A stretch of 6,017 nucleotides of DNA, taken from the NCBI GenBank assembly GCA_023390695.1, contig JAEWCJ010000326.1, forward strand, positions 1-6,017. The letters are read 5' to 3'. Of the stretch, positions 1-5,316 are shown one piece after another. Position numbers and translations under genes: made by a program. Within the stretch, counting starts at the first letter, position 1. Every line of letters begins with the position of its first letter. The notes beneath the pieces are model-generated. The model saw only the letters and a list, made by a program, of their open reading frames with translations, did not search any database and was not told the origin of the DNA. The DNA comes from Pseudomonadota bacterium. GTDB taxonomy: Bacteria > Pseudomonadota > Alphaproteobacteria > Rhizobiales > Xanthobacteraceae.

Positions 1-135
1 GAGCAGAAGCCGCTGCGCGGGCCGGCCGTCGCGCAACCGCCGCAGCCGGAAGCGGCGGCGACGCCGGTGCAGGAGCCGATCGAGGAGGACCGGCCGCGCA
101 AGCAGAAGAAGGACGGTTCCAGCCGGAAGAGCTGA
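1..135 (+). CDS. 3' end of an unidentified gene; proline/alanine-rich, charged tail
   Basis: Frame 1 is open from the first base of the window to a TGA at 133-135, giving the last 44 residues of a protein whose start lies outside the window. The visible part is rich in Pro, Ala and Gln, then turns charged, with a Glu-Glu-Asp cluster followed by a Lys/Arg-rich end (RPRKQKKDGSSRKS). It looks disordered and shows no domain or motif. The codons are G/C-ending, as in the real genes nearby, and a hairpin follows 23 bases after the stop, both of which support a genuine coding end. Function cannot be assigned. A C-terminal disordered extension of a larger enzyme, envelope protein or DNA-binding protein are all possible. 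Confidence 0.6.
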   Translation, partial: EQKPLRGPAVAQPPQPEAAATPVQEPIEEDRPRKQKKDGSSRKS

Positions 136-158
136 GCCGGTGCGCACAGAGCAAGACG

Positions 159-195
159 CATAACGGCGCCCGTCGTGATGACAGGCGCCGTTATG
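159..195. terminator. Perfect 12-bp hairpin between convergent genes, probable bidirectional terminator
   Basis: The arm CATAACGGCGCC (159-170) is matched exactly by GGCGCCGTTATG (184-195), with a 13-base loop. It lies between the stop of the leftward gene fragment (135) and the stop of the convergent outer-membrane protein gene (224), so it could end transcripts from both sides. Neither flank has a good run of T. It would therefore be a weak intrinsic terminator, or a 3'-end stabilising hairpin. Confidence 0.6.
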
Positions 196-223
196 CTTGG
201 AGGCAGTTGCGGAAATTTCTTTC

Positions 224-931
224 TCAGAACCGGTAATTCAGTCCGCCGCGCACAAGATCGAATTCCAGGTCGGCCGTGAGCGAGCCGCCGGGGACCACGA
301 CATTCTGGAAATAGCCGCCCTTGTCGCCCAGATTGACGTGCAGATATTCGATCTTCACGCTCCAGGCGTCGCGCACGGCGAATTCGACGCCGCCGCCGAA
401 AGCCCAGCCGGTATGCGTCCTGGCTTCCGTGATGCGGGTCGTGGTCTGCACATCGACGAGCTCGAACTCGTTCTTGCCGAACGCAAATCCGCCCGTCAGG
501 TACGGCATGAAGCGGTCGAAGGCATAGCCGATGCGGCCGCGCGCGGTTCCGAGCCATTTCAGGGTGTTGGTCTCGAACAGGAAGCTCGGCGGCATGCCGT
601 TGGAGCCGCTGACGTCGGCATATTGAAGATCGGCTTCGAGGCCGAGAACGAGCGCGCCGGATTGCCAGTTGTAGCCAATCTGCGCGCCGCCGGCGAAGCC
701 GTCATAGTCCGAGGAAAAAGGCACGACGCCACCCGGCACCACCAGATCGGTGCGCGTATCGCCGAAGGCATATCCGGCATTGAGGCCGGCATAGAATCCG
801 GTCCAGGTGAAGACGGGGGCAGGCGCATACGCTTTATAGGCAGGCCGCATGTCCGCCGCCGAAGCCGGTGTCATCGCCGCGGCGATCAGCAAAGCTGTGG
901 TCCCCGCCAGAAGCGTGTTGTTCATTCTCAT
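224..931 (-). CDS. Outer-membrane beta-barrel protein, Omp25/Omp31 (opacity-like) family
   Basis: This encodes a 235-residue small porin-like protein of the outer membrane, of the eight-stranded OmpA-like barrel type abundant in rhizobia. The frame is open further upstream, but ATG 931 is chosen because an AAGGG ribosome-binding site lies 6 bases before it and because it starts a clean signal peptide: MRMNN, a hydrophobic core at residues 7-20, then cleavage after ASA25 before AD. The mature N-terminus has the family's Pro/Tyr-rich lead (AYAPAPVFTWTGFYAGLNAG, 35-54). Alternating amphipathic strands with glycine-aromatic turns follow (GGAQIGYNW 81-89, GLEADLQYA 97-105, TARGRIGYAF 129-138, WSVKIEYLHVNLGD 190-203). 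The protein ends in YRF, and a C-terminal Phe is the expected barrel-assembly signal. Family members often shape envelope integrity or surface properties; a specific role is not visible. The divergent AraC-type gene is a candidate regulator by position only. Confidence 0.9.
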   Translation of the reverse strand: MRMNNTLLAGTTALLIAAAMTPASAADMRPAYKAYAPAPVFTWTGFYAGLNAGYAFGDTRTDLVVPGGVVPFSSDYDGFAGGAQIGYNWQSGALVLGLEADLQYADVSGSNGMPPSFLFETNTLKWLGTARGRIGYAFDRFMPYLTGGFAFGKNEFELVDVQTTTRITEARTHTGWAFGGGVEFAVRDAWSVKIEYLHVNLGDKGGYFQNVVVPGGSLTADLEFDLVRGGLNYRF

Positions 932-989
932 GGTCAGCCCTTTGATTCCGATGCACGAACAGGCGGCCACCATGGCGCAGGTTCGGCGG

Positions 990-1000
990 CGGACCATTGT
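990..1000 (+). repeat. Direct repeat CGGACCATTGT, copy 1 (omp-proximal)
   Basis: This exact 11-bp sequence recurs at 1185-1195 in the same orientation, 195 bp away. Both copies are in the same divergent regulatory region. This copy is 59 bp upstream of the omp start codon and continues as CCG, so that GGAC and GTCC flank a 4-base centre (991-1002). It is a candidate binding half-site for a regulator such as the adjacent AraC-family protein; no binding is shown by the sequence itself. Confidence 0.35.
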
Positions 1001-1154
1001 CCGTTTCTGCATTCGTCTTGGCTTCGAACGCAGCCGGCGCGCGGTTTGCGGCTGCTGTGGTCTTTGCATCACGCCCGCATGCGAAAAGACGCAGCCGTGT
1101 TGGATTTTTGCGCATACATGCGGCGGGCACGGCTGGCTGAGTGCGGGATCGTTC

Positions 1155-1165
1155 GCAAAATTTGC
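1155..1165. promoter_or_regulatory. Small palindrome GCAAAATTTGC, possible operator
   Basis: Arms GCAAA (1155-1159) and TTTGC (1161-1165) surround a single A. It lies 76 bp upstream of the AraC-type start, in the most AT-rich stretch of an otherwise GC-rich intergenic region. The symmetry suits a dimeric regulator, or it may simply be part of an AT-rich promoter element. The evidence is only symmetry and location. Confidence 0.25.
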
Positions 1166-1184
1166 TTTTCAGTTACGGCCCGGT

Positions 1185-1195
1185 CGGACCATTGT
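1185..1195 (+). repeat. Direct repeat CGGACCATTGT, copy 2 (araC-proximal)
   Basis: This is the second exact copy of the 11-bp sequence at 990-1000. It is 46 bp upstream of the probable start codon of the AraC-type gene, so a protein bound here could control that gene's promoter. The two copies together could also support looping across the intergenic region. Function is inferred from position only. Confidence 0.35.
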
Positions 1196-1240
1196 AGACC
1201 CACACGGCCTGCGCCGACGGTTCGCAGTCCGATCCGAAAC

Positions 1241-2227
1241 ATGACGAATGATGCGATGGGCAAGATCGTCTTTTCGACCGACCAGTTTTCCGGCCATCTG
1301 GACGATGGGCAACGCTATGCGCATTGGCGCGATCTTTATGCGGCGCAATACGGATTGCTCGACTTCACCCGGGCAGACAGCCGGCCGTTTTCCGCGCATC
1401 TGGAATTTGCGCAATTCGGGCCGGTGGCGGCCGGCCGCTTCGAAGGCGCGCTGGCGCGCGCCCGGCGCGCGCAACATGAATTGCGGCGTGATGCGCGCGA
1501 GGAGTTCTTTCTGTTTTTCAACAGCGGCCGTTCGCCCATCCTCGTCGAACAATGCGGCCGCGAAGCTCCGGTGCAGCCCGGCATGGCCGCTTTGTTGAGC
1601 TATTCTGAGCCCGGCGACTGCCGCAGCGGCGACGATCATGCCTGGTTGGCTTTCACGCTGCTGCAGGACAGGCTCCGCCATCTGGTGCGCCATGTCGAAG
1701 ATCTGCTGGCCGTGCCGCTCGATCCCGAAAGCGAGGCGATGCGATATCTGCGCAGCTACGCCGATTTTCTGCATGGGCCGGGCAGCGCCGGCGACCCGGC
1801 GTTGGCCGACCATATCGGCCAGATGCTGCTCGATCTGATCGCGCTTGCCATCGGCACGAGCCGCGACGACACTGAGATCGCGCGCGCCCGCGGCTTGCGT
1901 GCGGCGCGGCTGCGGGCGGTGCTGGCGGAAATCGAAGCCGGTTTTGCCGATCCCGGATTTTCGCCGGGCGTCGTGGCGAAGAGGCTACGGCTGTCGCCAC
2001 GCTACGTGCAGGATCTGCTGCAGGACACCGGCGCCAGCTTTGTCGAACGCGTGTCGGAACTGCGCCTGCAGAAAGCCCGCCGCATGCTGGCCGATCGTCG
2101 CCGTGACGAGACGACGGTGGCCGACATCGCCTATGCGTGCGGCTTCGGGGAAGTGCCGTATTTCAACCGTTGCTTCCGGAAACGCTTCGGCGCGTCGCCC
2201 TCCGCATTCCGGTCATCGGCGCGCTGA
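1241..2227 (+). CDS. AraC-family transcriptional regulator
   Basis: This encodes a 328-residue cytosolic DNA-binding regulator. Residues about 10-205 fit the AraC-binding-like sensor domain: an early QRYAHWRDLY segment (24-33), a central EEFFLFFNSGR stretch (87-97), and PGMAALLSYSEPG (113-125). The C-terminal 100 residues form the paired helix-turn-helix of the AraC/XylS class. The first is SPGVVAKRLRLSPRYVQDLL (241-260). The second is DIAYACGFGEVPYFNRCFRK (295-314), followed by the RFGASPSAFR signature (315-324). The length is typical of the family. The frame is open far upstream (to 197), but that part is antisense to the omp gene. ATG 1241 is the first start after the intergenic region and ATG 1256 is an alternative; neither has a strong ribosome-binding site. 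It is divergent from the omp gene, so it may regulate omp and itself. The ligand is unknown. Confidence 0.88.
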   Translation: MTNDAMGKIVFSTDQFSGHLDDGQRYAHWRDLYAAQYGLLDFTRADSRPFSAHLEFAQFGPVAAGRFEGALARARRAQHELRRDAREEFFLFFNSGRSPILVEQCGREAPVQPGMAALLSYSEPGDCRSGDDHAWLAFTLLQDRLRHLVRHVEDLLAVPLDPESEAMRYLRSYADFLHGPGSAGDPALADHIGQMLLDLIALAIGTSRDDTEIARARGLRAARLRAVLAEIEAGFADPGFSPGVVAKRLRLSPRYVQDLLQDTGASFVERVSELRLQKARRMLADRRRDETTVADIAYACGFGEVPYFNRCFRKRFGASPSAFRSSAR

Positions 2228-2321
2228 CAATCCGCGTGGGGAGCGGAGGCAGGTCCCGCCTTGCGTTTCCGCGGAGCTGGCCGTCCGCGCGCCACAAATA
2301 GCCTCAACAGAATCTTAACCG

Positions 2322-2337
2322 CACTGGCATACCAGTG
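2322..2337. promoter_or_regulatory. Interrupted palindrome CACTGG-CATA-CCAGTG upstream of chemoreceptor gene
   Basis: A perfect 6-bp inverted repeat with a 4-base centre lies in the 177-bp gap after the AraC-type stop, about 68 bp before the chemoreceptor start. With no T run it is a poor terminator, so a binding site for a dimeric regulator is more likely. It resembles the CTGG...CCAG core of GntR/FadR-type operators, but the centre differs from the TGGTnnnACCA pattern. The rest of the gap shows no gene and no clear promoter. Confidence 0.35.
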
Positions 2338-2404
2338 GGCGCAATAGCTGTTTCTCGTCATTTTGCGCCGCGTTCCGGCCGGGTTTGGGATCGCATCGCC
2401 GTCA

Positions 2405-3745
2405 ATGCAACTGGTTCTGCCGACACATTTTCAGGAGCGCCTCAAGCTCTACGGGCTTGGCGAAGGCGCCTGCGTACGGCTTGCCAGATTGTGGCCTGTC
2501 ATCGAACCCGGCCTCGCCAAGGCGATCGACGATTTCATTGCCGCCGAGCGGCTGATGCCGAGCGTGGCCGATGTCTTCAAGCGTCATGACGCGCTGATCC
2601 GCGAGTTCACGCTGGCGCATATGCGCGTTCTGTTGTCGGGCAATCTCGACCAGCGCTACATCGAGTCCTGCCAGCGGGCCTCGGAACAGCGGAACGGCAT
2701 CGGCCTGACGCCGCGGACCCAGATTTTCGTAAGCAACATGATCCTGCGCGCCGCGATCGATGCGCTGCAACAGAAATTCAGGTTCTCGCCGCGCAAACTT
2801 GCGGCCGCGAGCCAGCTTGTTTCGCAGGCGCTTGCCTTCGATGTCGCCACAACGCTCACCCTCTATCAGGACGCCGCGCTGAATGCCTCGCAGGCGCGCG
2901 GCAGACAACTCGACCACGCGATTGCGGGCTTTCACGAAGCCATTACCGACACGATCGGGGCGGTCAAAAGCGTCGCCACGGCGCTGGCGCAGGGATCGAC
3001 CGATATGCGGCAGACGGCCGAGGAAACCTCGCGCCGCATGACCTCGACCGCCGAAGCCTCGAGTGCCACGACGTCGGTCATGAAGCAGAGCGCGGCGGCG
3101 GCCGAGCAATTGTCGCAGTCGATCGAGGAGATCGGCGTTCAGAGCTCGGGCAGTCTGCAACTCGCGTCGAACGCGGCGCGCGACGCGGAGACCTCTCTCA
3201 GGAATCTCGAGGCGCTGTCCAACGCGGTGGAACAGATCCAGTCGGTCGCCGGCATGATCTCCGACATTGCCGGCCAGACCAATCTGCTGGCGCTCAACGC
3301 CACGATCGAGGCGGCGCGGGCGGGCGATGCCGGCAAGGGCTTTGCGGTAGTGGCAGGCGAGGTCAAGGCGCTTGCCAACCAGACCGAAAAGGCCACCGAG
3401 TCGATCTCGCGGCAGATCGCGGCGGTGCGCCAGGCGTCACAGGACGTCTCCACGCAACTCGGCTCGGTGGCGCGGGCGGTGAAGGAGATTTCGGAGATGG
3501 CGGTACGCATTGCCGGTTCCGTCCAGGAACAGACGGCGGCGACCCGCGACATCGCCAGTTCGGTTCAGGCGGCGGCACAATATACGGTCCGCGCAAGCGA
3601 GGACGTGTGCGCGGTCGAAGCATCGACCGGGCGTTCGCGCGATGTCGTGCAGCAGGTCGTGACCCTGAGCGACAGCCTGTCGTCGCGCGCCGCCGACCTC
3701 GAGCAGAAGGTGGCGGCGTTTTTCAACAGCGTGCGGGCGGCCTGA
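2405..3745 (+). CDS. Cytosolic globin-coupled methyl-accepting chemotaxis protein with degenerate haem pocket
   Basis: This encodes a 446-residue soluble chemoreceptor with no transmembrane segment. Residues about 10-155 align with the protoglobin domain of the aerotaxis sensor Hem[11 protein letters not shown] at 13-21, IDDF at 41-44, [20 protein letters not shown] at 85-104. The methyl-accepting signalling domain runs from about 175 to 440. Its tip is canonical ([20 protein letters not shown] 287-306, then [15 protein letters not shown] 310-324) and would contact CheA/CheW. By gap-free alignment around YIE...IGL, the proximal haem-ligand His of HemAT is Arg96 here, and the distal Tyr is Ile45, so haem or O2 binding of the usual kind is doubtful. 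It may sense something else or act as a structural input domain. ATG 2405 is preferred; an upstream in-frame TTG (2363) adds 14 residues without a domain. Neither start has a clear ribosome-binding site. No other chemotaxis genes are nearby. It follows the AraC-type gene by 177 bp, probably as a separate transcript. Confidence 0.9.
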   Translation: MQLVLPTHFQERLKLYGLGEGACVRLARLWPVIEPGLAKAIDDFIAAERLMPSVADVFKRHDALIREFTLAHMRVLLSGNLDQRYIESCQRASEQRNGIGLTPRTQIFVSNMILRAAIDALQQKFRFSPRKLAAASQLVSQALAFDVATTLTLYQDAALNASQARGRQLDHAIAGFHEAITDTIGAVKSVATALAQGSTDMRQTAEETSRRMTSTAEASSATTSVMKQSAAAAEQLSQSIEEIGVQSSGSLQLASNAARDAETSLRNLEALSNAVEQIQSVAGMISDIAGQTNLLALNATIEAARAGDAGKGFAVVAGEVKALANQTEKATESISRQIAAVRQASQDVSTQLGSVARAVKEISEMAVRIAGSVQEQTAATRDIASSVQAAAQYTVRASEDVCAVEASTGRSRDVVQQVVTLSDSLSSRAADLEQKVAAFFNSVRAA

Positions 3746-3749
3746 GGAT

Positions 3750-4247
3750 TCAGGCTGCCGCTTCGTAGTTGATCGCGGCTTCCGCCAGCTTGGTCAGCGC
3801 CGCGTCGGTCTTCTCCTCTTCCTCCAGCGTGCGCTTGAGCAAGTCGGCCGCTTCCTTGTGGCCCATCTGCTCCGCCCAGGCGATCAGCGTGCCGTAGCGC
3901 GAGATCTCGTAATGCTCCACCGCCTGCGCGCCGGCCAGCAGCCCGGCATCAAGCGCATGTGAGGTCTTGAAATCCTTCATCACCTCCTGGCCCTCGTCGA
4001 TGAGGCCCATGATGGCGGGGCAGGTCTTGCCCTTGGCGGGTTTCTCGATCAGCTCGAACACTTCCTCCAGCCGGCCGACATGGCCTTCGGTTTCAGCCGC
4101 ATGCTTTTCGAAGGCGGCGCGCAGGTCGTCGGAATGCGCGGCTTTTGCCAGCTTGGGCAGGGCGGCAAGGATTTTCTTCTCGGCGAAGTAGATGTCTTTC
4201 AGCGTTTCGTGAAACAGATCCTCGAGATTCTTTTCTCTCGCGGCCAT
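3750..4247 (-). CDS. Ferritin-like DUF892 (YciE/YciF family) stress protein
   Basis: This encodes a 165-residue, probably cytosolic, four-helix-bundle protein of the YciE/YciF family. It opens with the family hallmark LEDLFHETLKDIYFAEKKIL (8-27). This is followed by FEKHAAETEGHVGRLEEVFE (45-64), HALDAGLLAGAQAVEHYEIS (97-116) and an acidic last helix with EEEEKTD. Glu and His residues spaced along the helices (E19/E23, E46, E52-H56, E111-H112-E114) are as expected for a ferritin-like di-metal site. The family is linked to osmotic and oxidative stress and stationary phase; the biochemical role is not settled. ATG 4247 is supported by an AGGAG ribosome-binding site (4255-4259 on this strand) with a 7-base spacer. 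Its stop is 4 bp from the convergent chemoreceptor stop, so there is no room for a terminator between them. Upstream is an EcfG-like promoter, consistent with general-stress control. Confidence 0.92.
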   Translation of the reverse strand: MAAREKNLEDLFHETLKDIYFAEKKILAALPKLAKAAHSDDLRAAFEKHAAETEGHVGRLEEVFELIEKPAKGKTCPAIMGLIDEGQEVMKDFKTSHALDAGLLAGAQAVEHYEISRYGTLIAWAEQMGHKEAADLLKRTLEEEEKTDAALTKLAEAAINYEAAA

Positions 4248-4307
4248 GGTCGCTCTCCTGATCGTTTCTGGAAGTAGGCCAATTGGCGCCGGTGTGATCG
4301 CCGCTGC

Positions 4308-4332
4308 GGAACCAACCTGCGGATAGCGGTTT
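4308..4332 (+). promoter_or_regulatory. Opposing EcfG-like promoter for the ribbon-helix-helix gene
   Basis: On the + strand GGAAC (4308-4312) is followed by GGTT at 4328-4331 (15-base spacer), or by GTTT at 4329-4332 (16-base spacer). This is a slightly weaker fit to the general-stress pattern than the minus-strand site it overlaps. It would drive the small gene at 4403 with a leader of about 65 bases. The two -35 elements form a 7-bp inverted repeat, GCGGAAC (4306-4312) and GTTCCGC (4335-4341). Confidence 0.4.
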
Positions 4333-4339
4333 TCGTTCC
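4314..4339 (-). promoter_or_regulatory. EcfG/RpoE2-like general-stress promoter for the ferritin-like gene
   Basis: On the minus strand GGAAC (4339-4335) is followed after 17 bases by GGTT (4317-4314). This matches the alphaproteobacterial general-stress sigma pattern as I remember it (GGAAC, 16-17 bases, cGTT) except for one base. Transcription would start near 4308 and give a leader of about 60 bases to ATG 4247. The downstream gene belongs to a stress-protein family, which supports the call. The element overlaps the opposing promoter at 4308-4332. Confidence 0.55.
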
Positions 4340-4402
4340 GCGGGGACGACGCTCCCGTAGAGGCTGACAGGCCGGTTCCCCCGATGCAGCCGTGAGAATG
4401 CG

Positions 4403-4609
4403 ATGCCGCGCAAGCTTGTGGGCTTTCATGATGAGGACAAACGCGCGCTCGACCAACTGGCCGAGGACCGGGCGTCGACCTTCCAGGAACTGATCGACGA
4501 GGCGGTGCGCGATCTGCTGAAGAAGCACGGGCGGCCCTCCGGCCTGCGCGAGGCGCTCAAGGCCAGCGCGCAACCGGCGAAGCCGGCTCCCCGCAGGCGC
4601 AGGGCCTAG
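4403..4609 (+). CDS. Small ribbon-helix-helix (CopG/MetJ-Arc type) DNA-binding protein
   Basis: This 68-residue protein fits a ribbon-helix-helix repressor fold. A short beta-strand RKLVGFH (3-9) is followed by helix A EDKRALDQLAEDR (11-23), the turn AST, then helix B FQELIDEAVRDLLKKHG (27-43). A basic Pro/Ala/Arg tail ends in PRRRRA. Such proteins act as dimers that insert the strand into the DNA major groove, commonly as antitoxins or autorepressors. No toxin-like gene is adjacent: the next gene is convergent and encodes a PRC-barrel protein. A stand-alone regulator therefore seems more likely than half of a toxin-antitoxin pair. The start ATG 4403 has only a weak GAGA upstream. It is divergent from the ferritin-like gene and may share, or compete for, its promoter region. 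Confidence 0.75.
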   Translation: MPRKLVGFHDEDKRALDQLAEDRASTFQELIDEAVRDLLKKHGRPSGLREALKASAQPAKPAPRRRRA

Positions 4610-4650
4610 TTGGTGCAACCGTCATCTCGGCACCGTGATCCCGACAGCAG

Positions 4651-4680
4651 TGCAGGGGCTCCGTTGCCGGAACCCCTGCA
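4651..4680. terminator. Strong hairpin between convergent genes, probable bidirectional terminator
   Basis: TGCAGGGG (4651-4658) pairs with CCCCTGCA (4673-4680). After a single C/A mismatch the stem continues with TCCG against CGGA, leaving the four-base loop TTGC. It lies between the stop of the ribbon-helix-helix gene (4609) and the stop of the PRC-barrel gene (4717), where both transcripts need to end. There is no T tract on either side, so efficiency is uncertain. Confidence 0.6.
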
Positions 4681-4716
4681 ATCAACCGGGCTTGCGCTCC
4701 AACTTGCGCCTCAAAA

Positions 4717-5154
4717 TCAGTATTTGAACTGCGGCATCGCCTTGAGCTGGTCCTTGTTGGCATTGAGAAGCGCGCGGTCCGGGTACCATTGCCGGCTCTC
4801 GCCGCTTCCGGCGCCGGTGGTGGTCTTTCCGGCGTCATCGGAGAATTGCAGCTTGTCCATCGACACCATCACGTCGTGCTCGCCCATGCCGAGGAAGCCG
4901 CCGACGCCGATGACCGCACCGGCGACGCGGCCGGAGGAGTCGATAATGAGTTCGTTGATCTCGCCGAGTTTTTCATTCTGCGTGTTGTAGACGTCGACAC
5001 CCATGAGCTTCGAAGCGCGCCATTGTCCCGCCGCGGGAGCCGGTGCGGTGGTAGCGGCCGGCGGCGTGGTGGCCGTGCCCGGCGCCGTTTGCTGGGCCAG
5101 TGCGGGCGGCGCGGCGAGCGTGCAGGCGACAAGCGTCGTGAAAAGAATGCGCAT
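4717..5154 (-). CDS. Exported PRC-barrel domain protein
   Basis: This encodes a 145-residue protein with a Sec signal peptide (MRILF, hydrophobic core 3-15, cleavage after ALA20 before QQ). A low-complexity Thr/Pro/Ala linker (21-43) follows, then a PRC-barrel-like beta domain at about 44-110: WRASKLMGVDVYNTQNEKLG (45-64), INELIIDSSGRVAGAVIGVG (66-85), FLGMGEHDVMVSMDKL (87-102). PRC-barrel proteins of this exported type are common in rhizobia and are usually annotated as envelope or photosystem-like PRC proteins; their ligand is generally unknown. The start is fixed by a perfect AGGAGG (5160-5165 on this strand) 5 bases before ATG 5154. Two EcfG-like promoter candidates lie upstream, suggesting stress induction. 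It is monocistronic as far as the window shows, ending at a hairpin shared with the convergent ribbon-helix-helix gene. Confidence 0.88.
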   Translation of the reverse strand: MRILFTTLVACTLAAPPALAQQTAPGTATTPPAATTAPAPAAGQWRASKLMGVDVYNTQNEKLGEINELIIDSSGRVAGAVIGVGGFLGMGEHDVMVSMDKLQFSDDAGKTTTGAGSGESRQWYPDRALLNANKDQLKAMPQFKY

Positions 5155-5184
5155 GAAGACCTCCTATGCTGGTGAGCCTGTACA

Positions 5185-5210
5185 AAGCGCGCGAGCGGCG
5201 GAAACGTTCC
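5185..5210 (-). promoter_or_regulatory. Proximal EcfG-like promoter candidate for the PRC-barrel gene
   Basis: On the minus strand GGAAC (5210-5206) is followed after 17 bases by GCTT (5188-5185). The -35 element is exact and the -10 element keeps the two T residues of the general-stress consensus. A start near 5178 would give a short leader that includes the AGGAGG ribosome-binding site. It competes with the distal candidate at 5246-5270 as the real promoter, or the two may act in tandem. Confidence 0.4.
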
Positions 5211-5245
5211 CTCCGGGCCCGGAATTTCGCGGCGGCGCGGCCGCG

Positions 5246-5270
5246 AACCATTCCGTGCAGGCCGCGTTCC
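5246..5270 (-). promoter_or_regulatory. Distal EcfG-like promoter candidate for the PRC-barrel gene
   Basis: On the minus strand GGAAC (5270-5266) is followed after 16 bases by GGTT (5249-5246). The GGTT -10 element is the same as in the candidate before the ferritin-like gene, and the spacing fits the general-stress sigma pattern. A transcript starting near 5240 would have a leader of about 85 bases. Confidence 0.45.
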
Positions 5271-5316
5271 CATTCTGGCAGGCCGGGTGACAACCGGCCG
5301 TAATGGGGATGATGGA

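Larger units (their letters stand above)
932..1240. promoter_or_regulatory. Divergent intergenic region between omp and araC-type genes
   Basis: These 309 bases contain no supportable gene on either strand and must hold the promoters of both flanking genes. No convincing -35/-10 pair could be picked by eye for either direction. Visible structure consists of the 11-bp direct repeat CGGACCATTGT at 990-1000 and 1185-1195, the palindrome GCAAAATTTGC at 1155-1165, and CGCATGCG at 1076-1083. Small open frames cross the region on both strands, but they lack ribosome-binding sites and resemble nothing known. Confidence 0.6.

Noticed and set aside
932..1072. N-terminal extension of the outer-membrane protein by 47 residues
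   Set aside because: It would bury the signal peptide behind an Arg-rich segment. The start at 931 has a ribosome-binding site and a clean signal sequence.
197..1240. An open frame continuous with the AraC-type gene, making it look like a 676-residue protein
   Set aside because: The first 348 codons run antisense to the clearly real outer-membrane protein gene and across its promoter, encode no recognisable domain, and are explained by GC-rich codon bias. The family length (about 320 residues) fits a start at 1241.
2326..2340. Possible sigma-54 promoter (TGGCAT ... TGGGC) before the chemoreceptor
   Set aside because: The spacing between the GG and GC elements is 11 rather than 10, and the -12 element lacks TTGC.
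2402..3160. A 252-residue minus-strand open frame, and others on the minus strand such as 1169-1813 and 5493-5990
   Set aside because: They lie antisense to genes with solid domain evidence, and their composition (Arg-rich, or a mirrored Lys-to-Phe/Leu pattern) is what antisense reading of GC-rich genes produces.
4375..4379. A third GGAAC box on the minus strand upstream of the ferritin-like gene
   Set aside because: At 16-17 bases downstream the sequence reads ACGG/CGGG without the TT expected in the -10 element.
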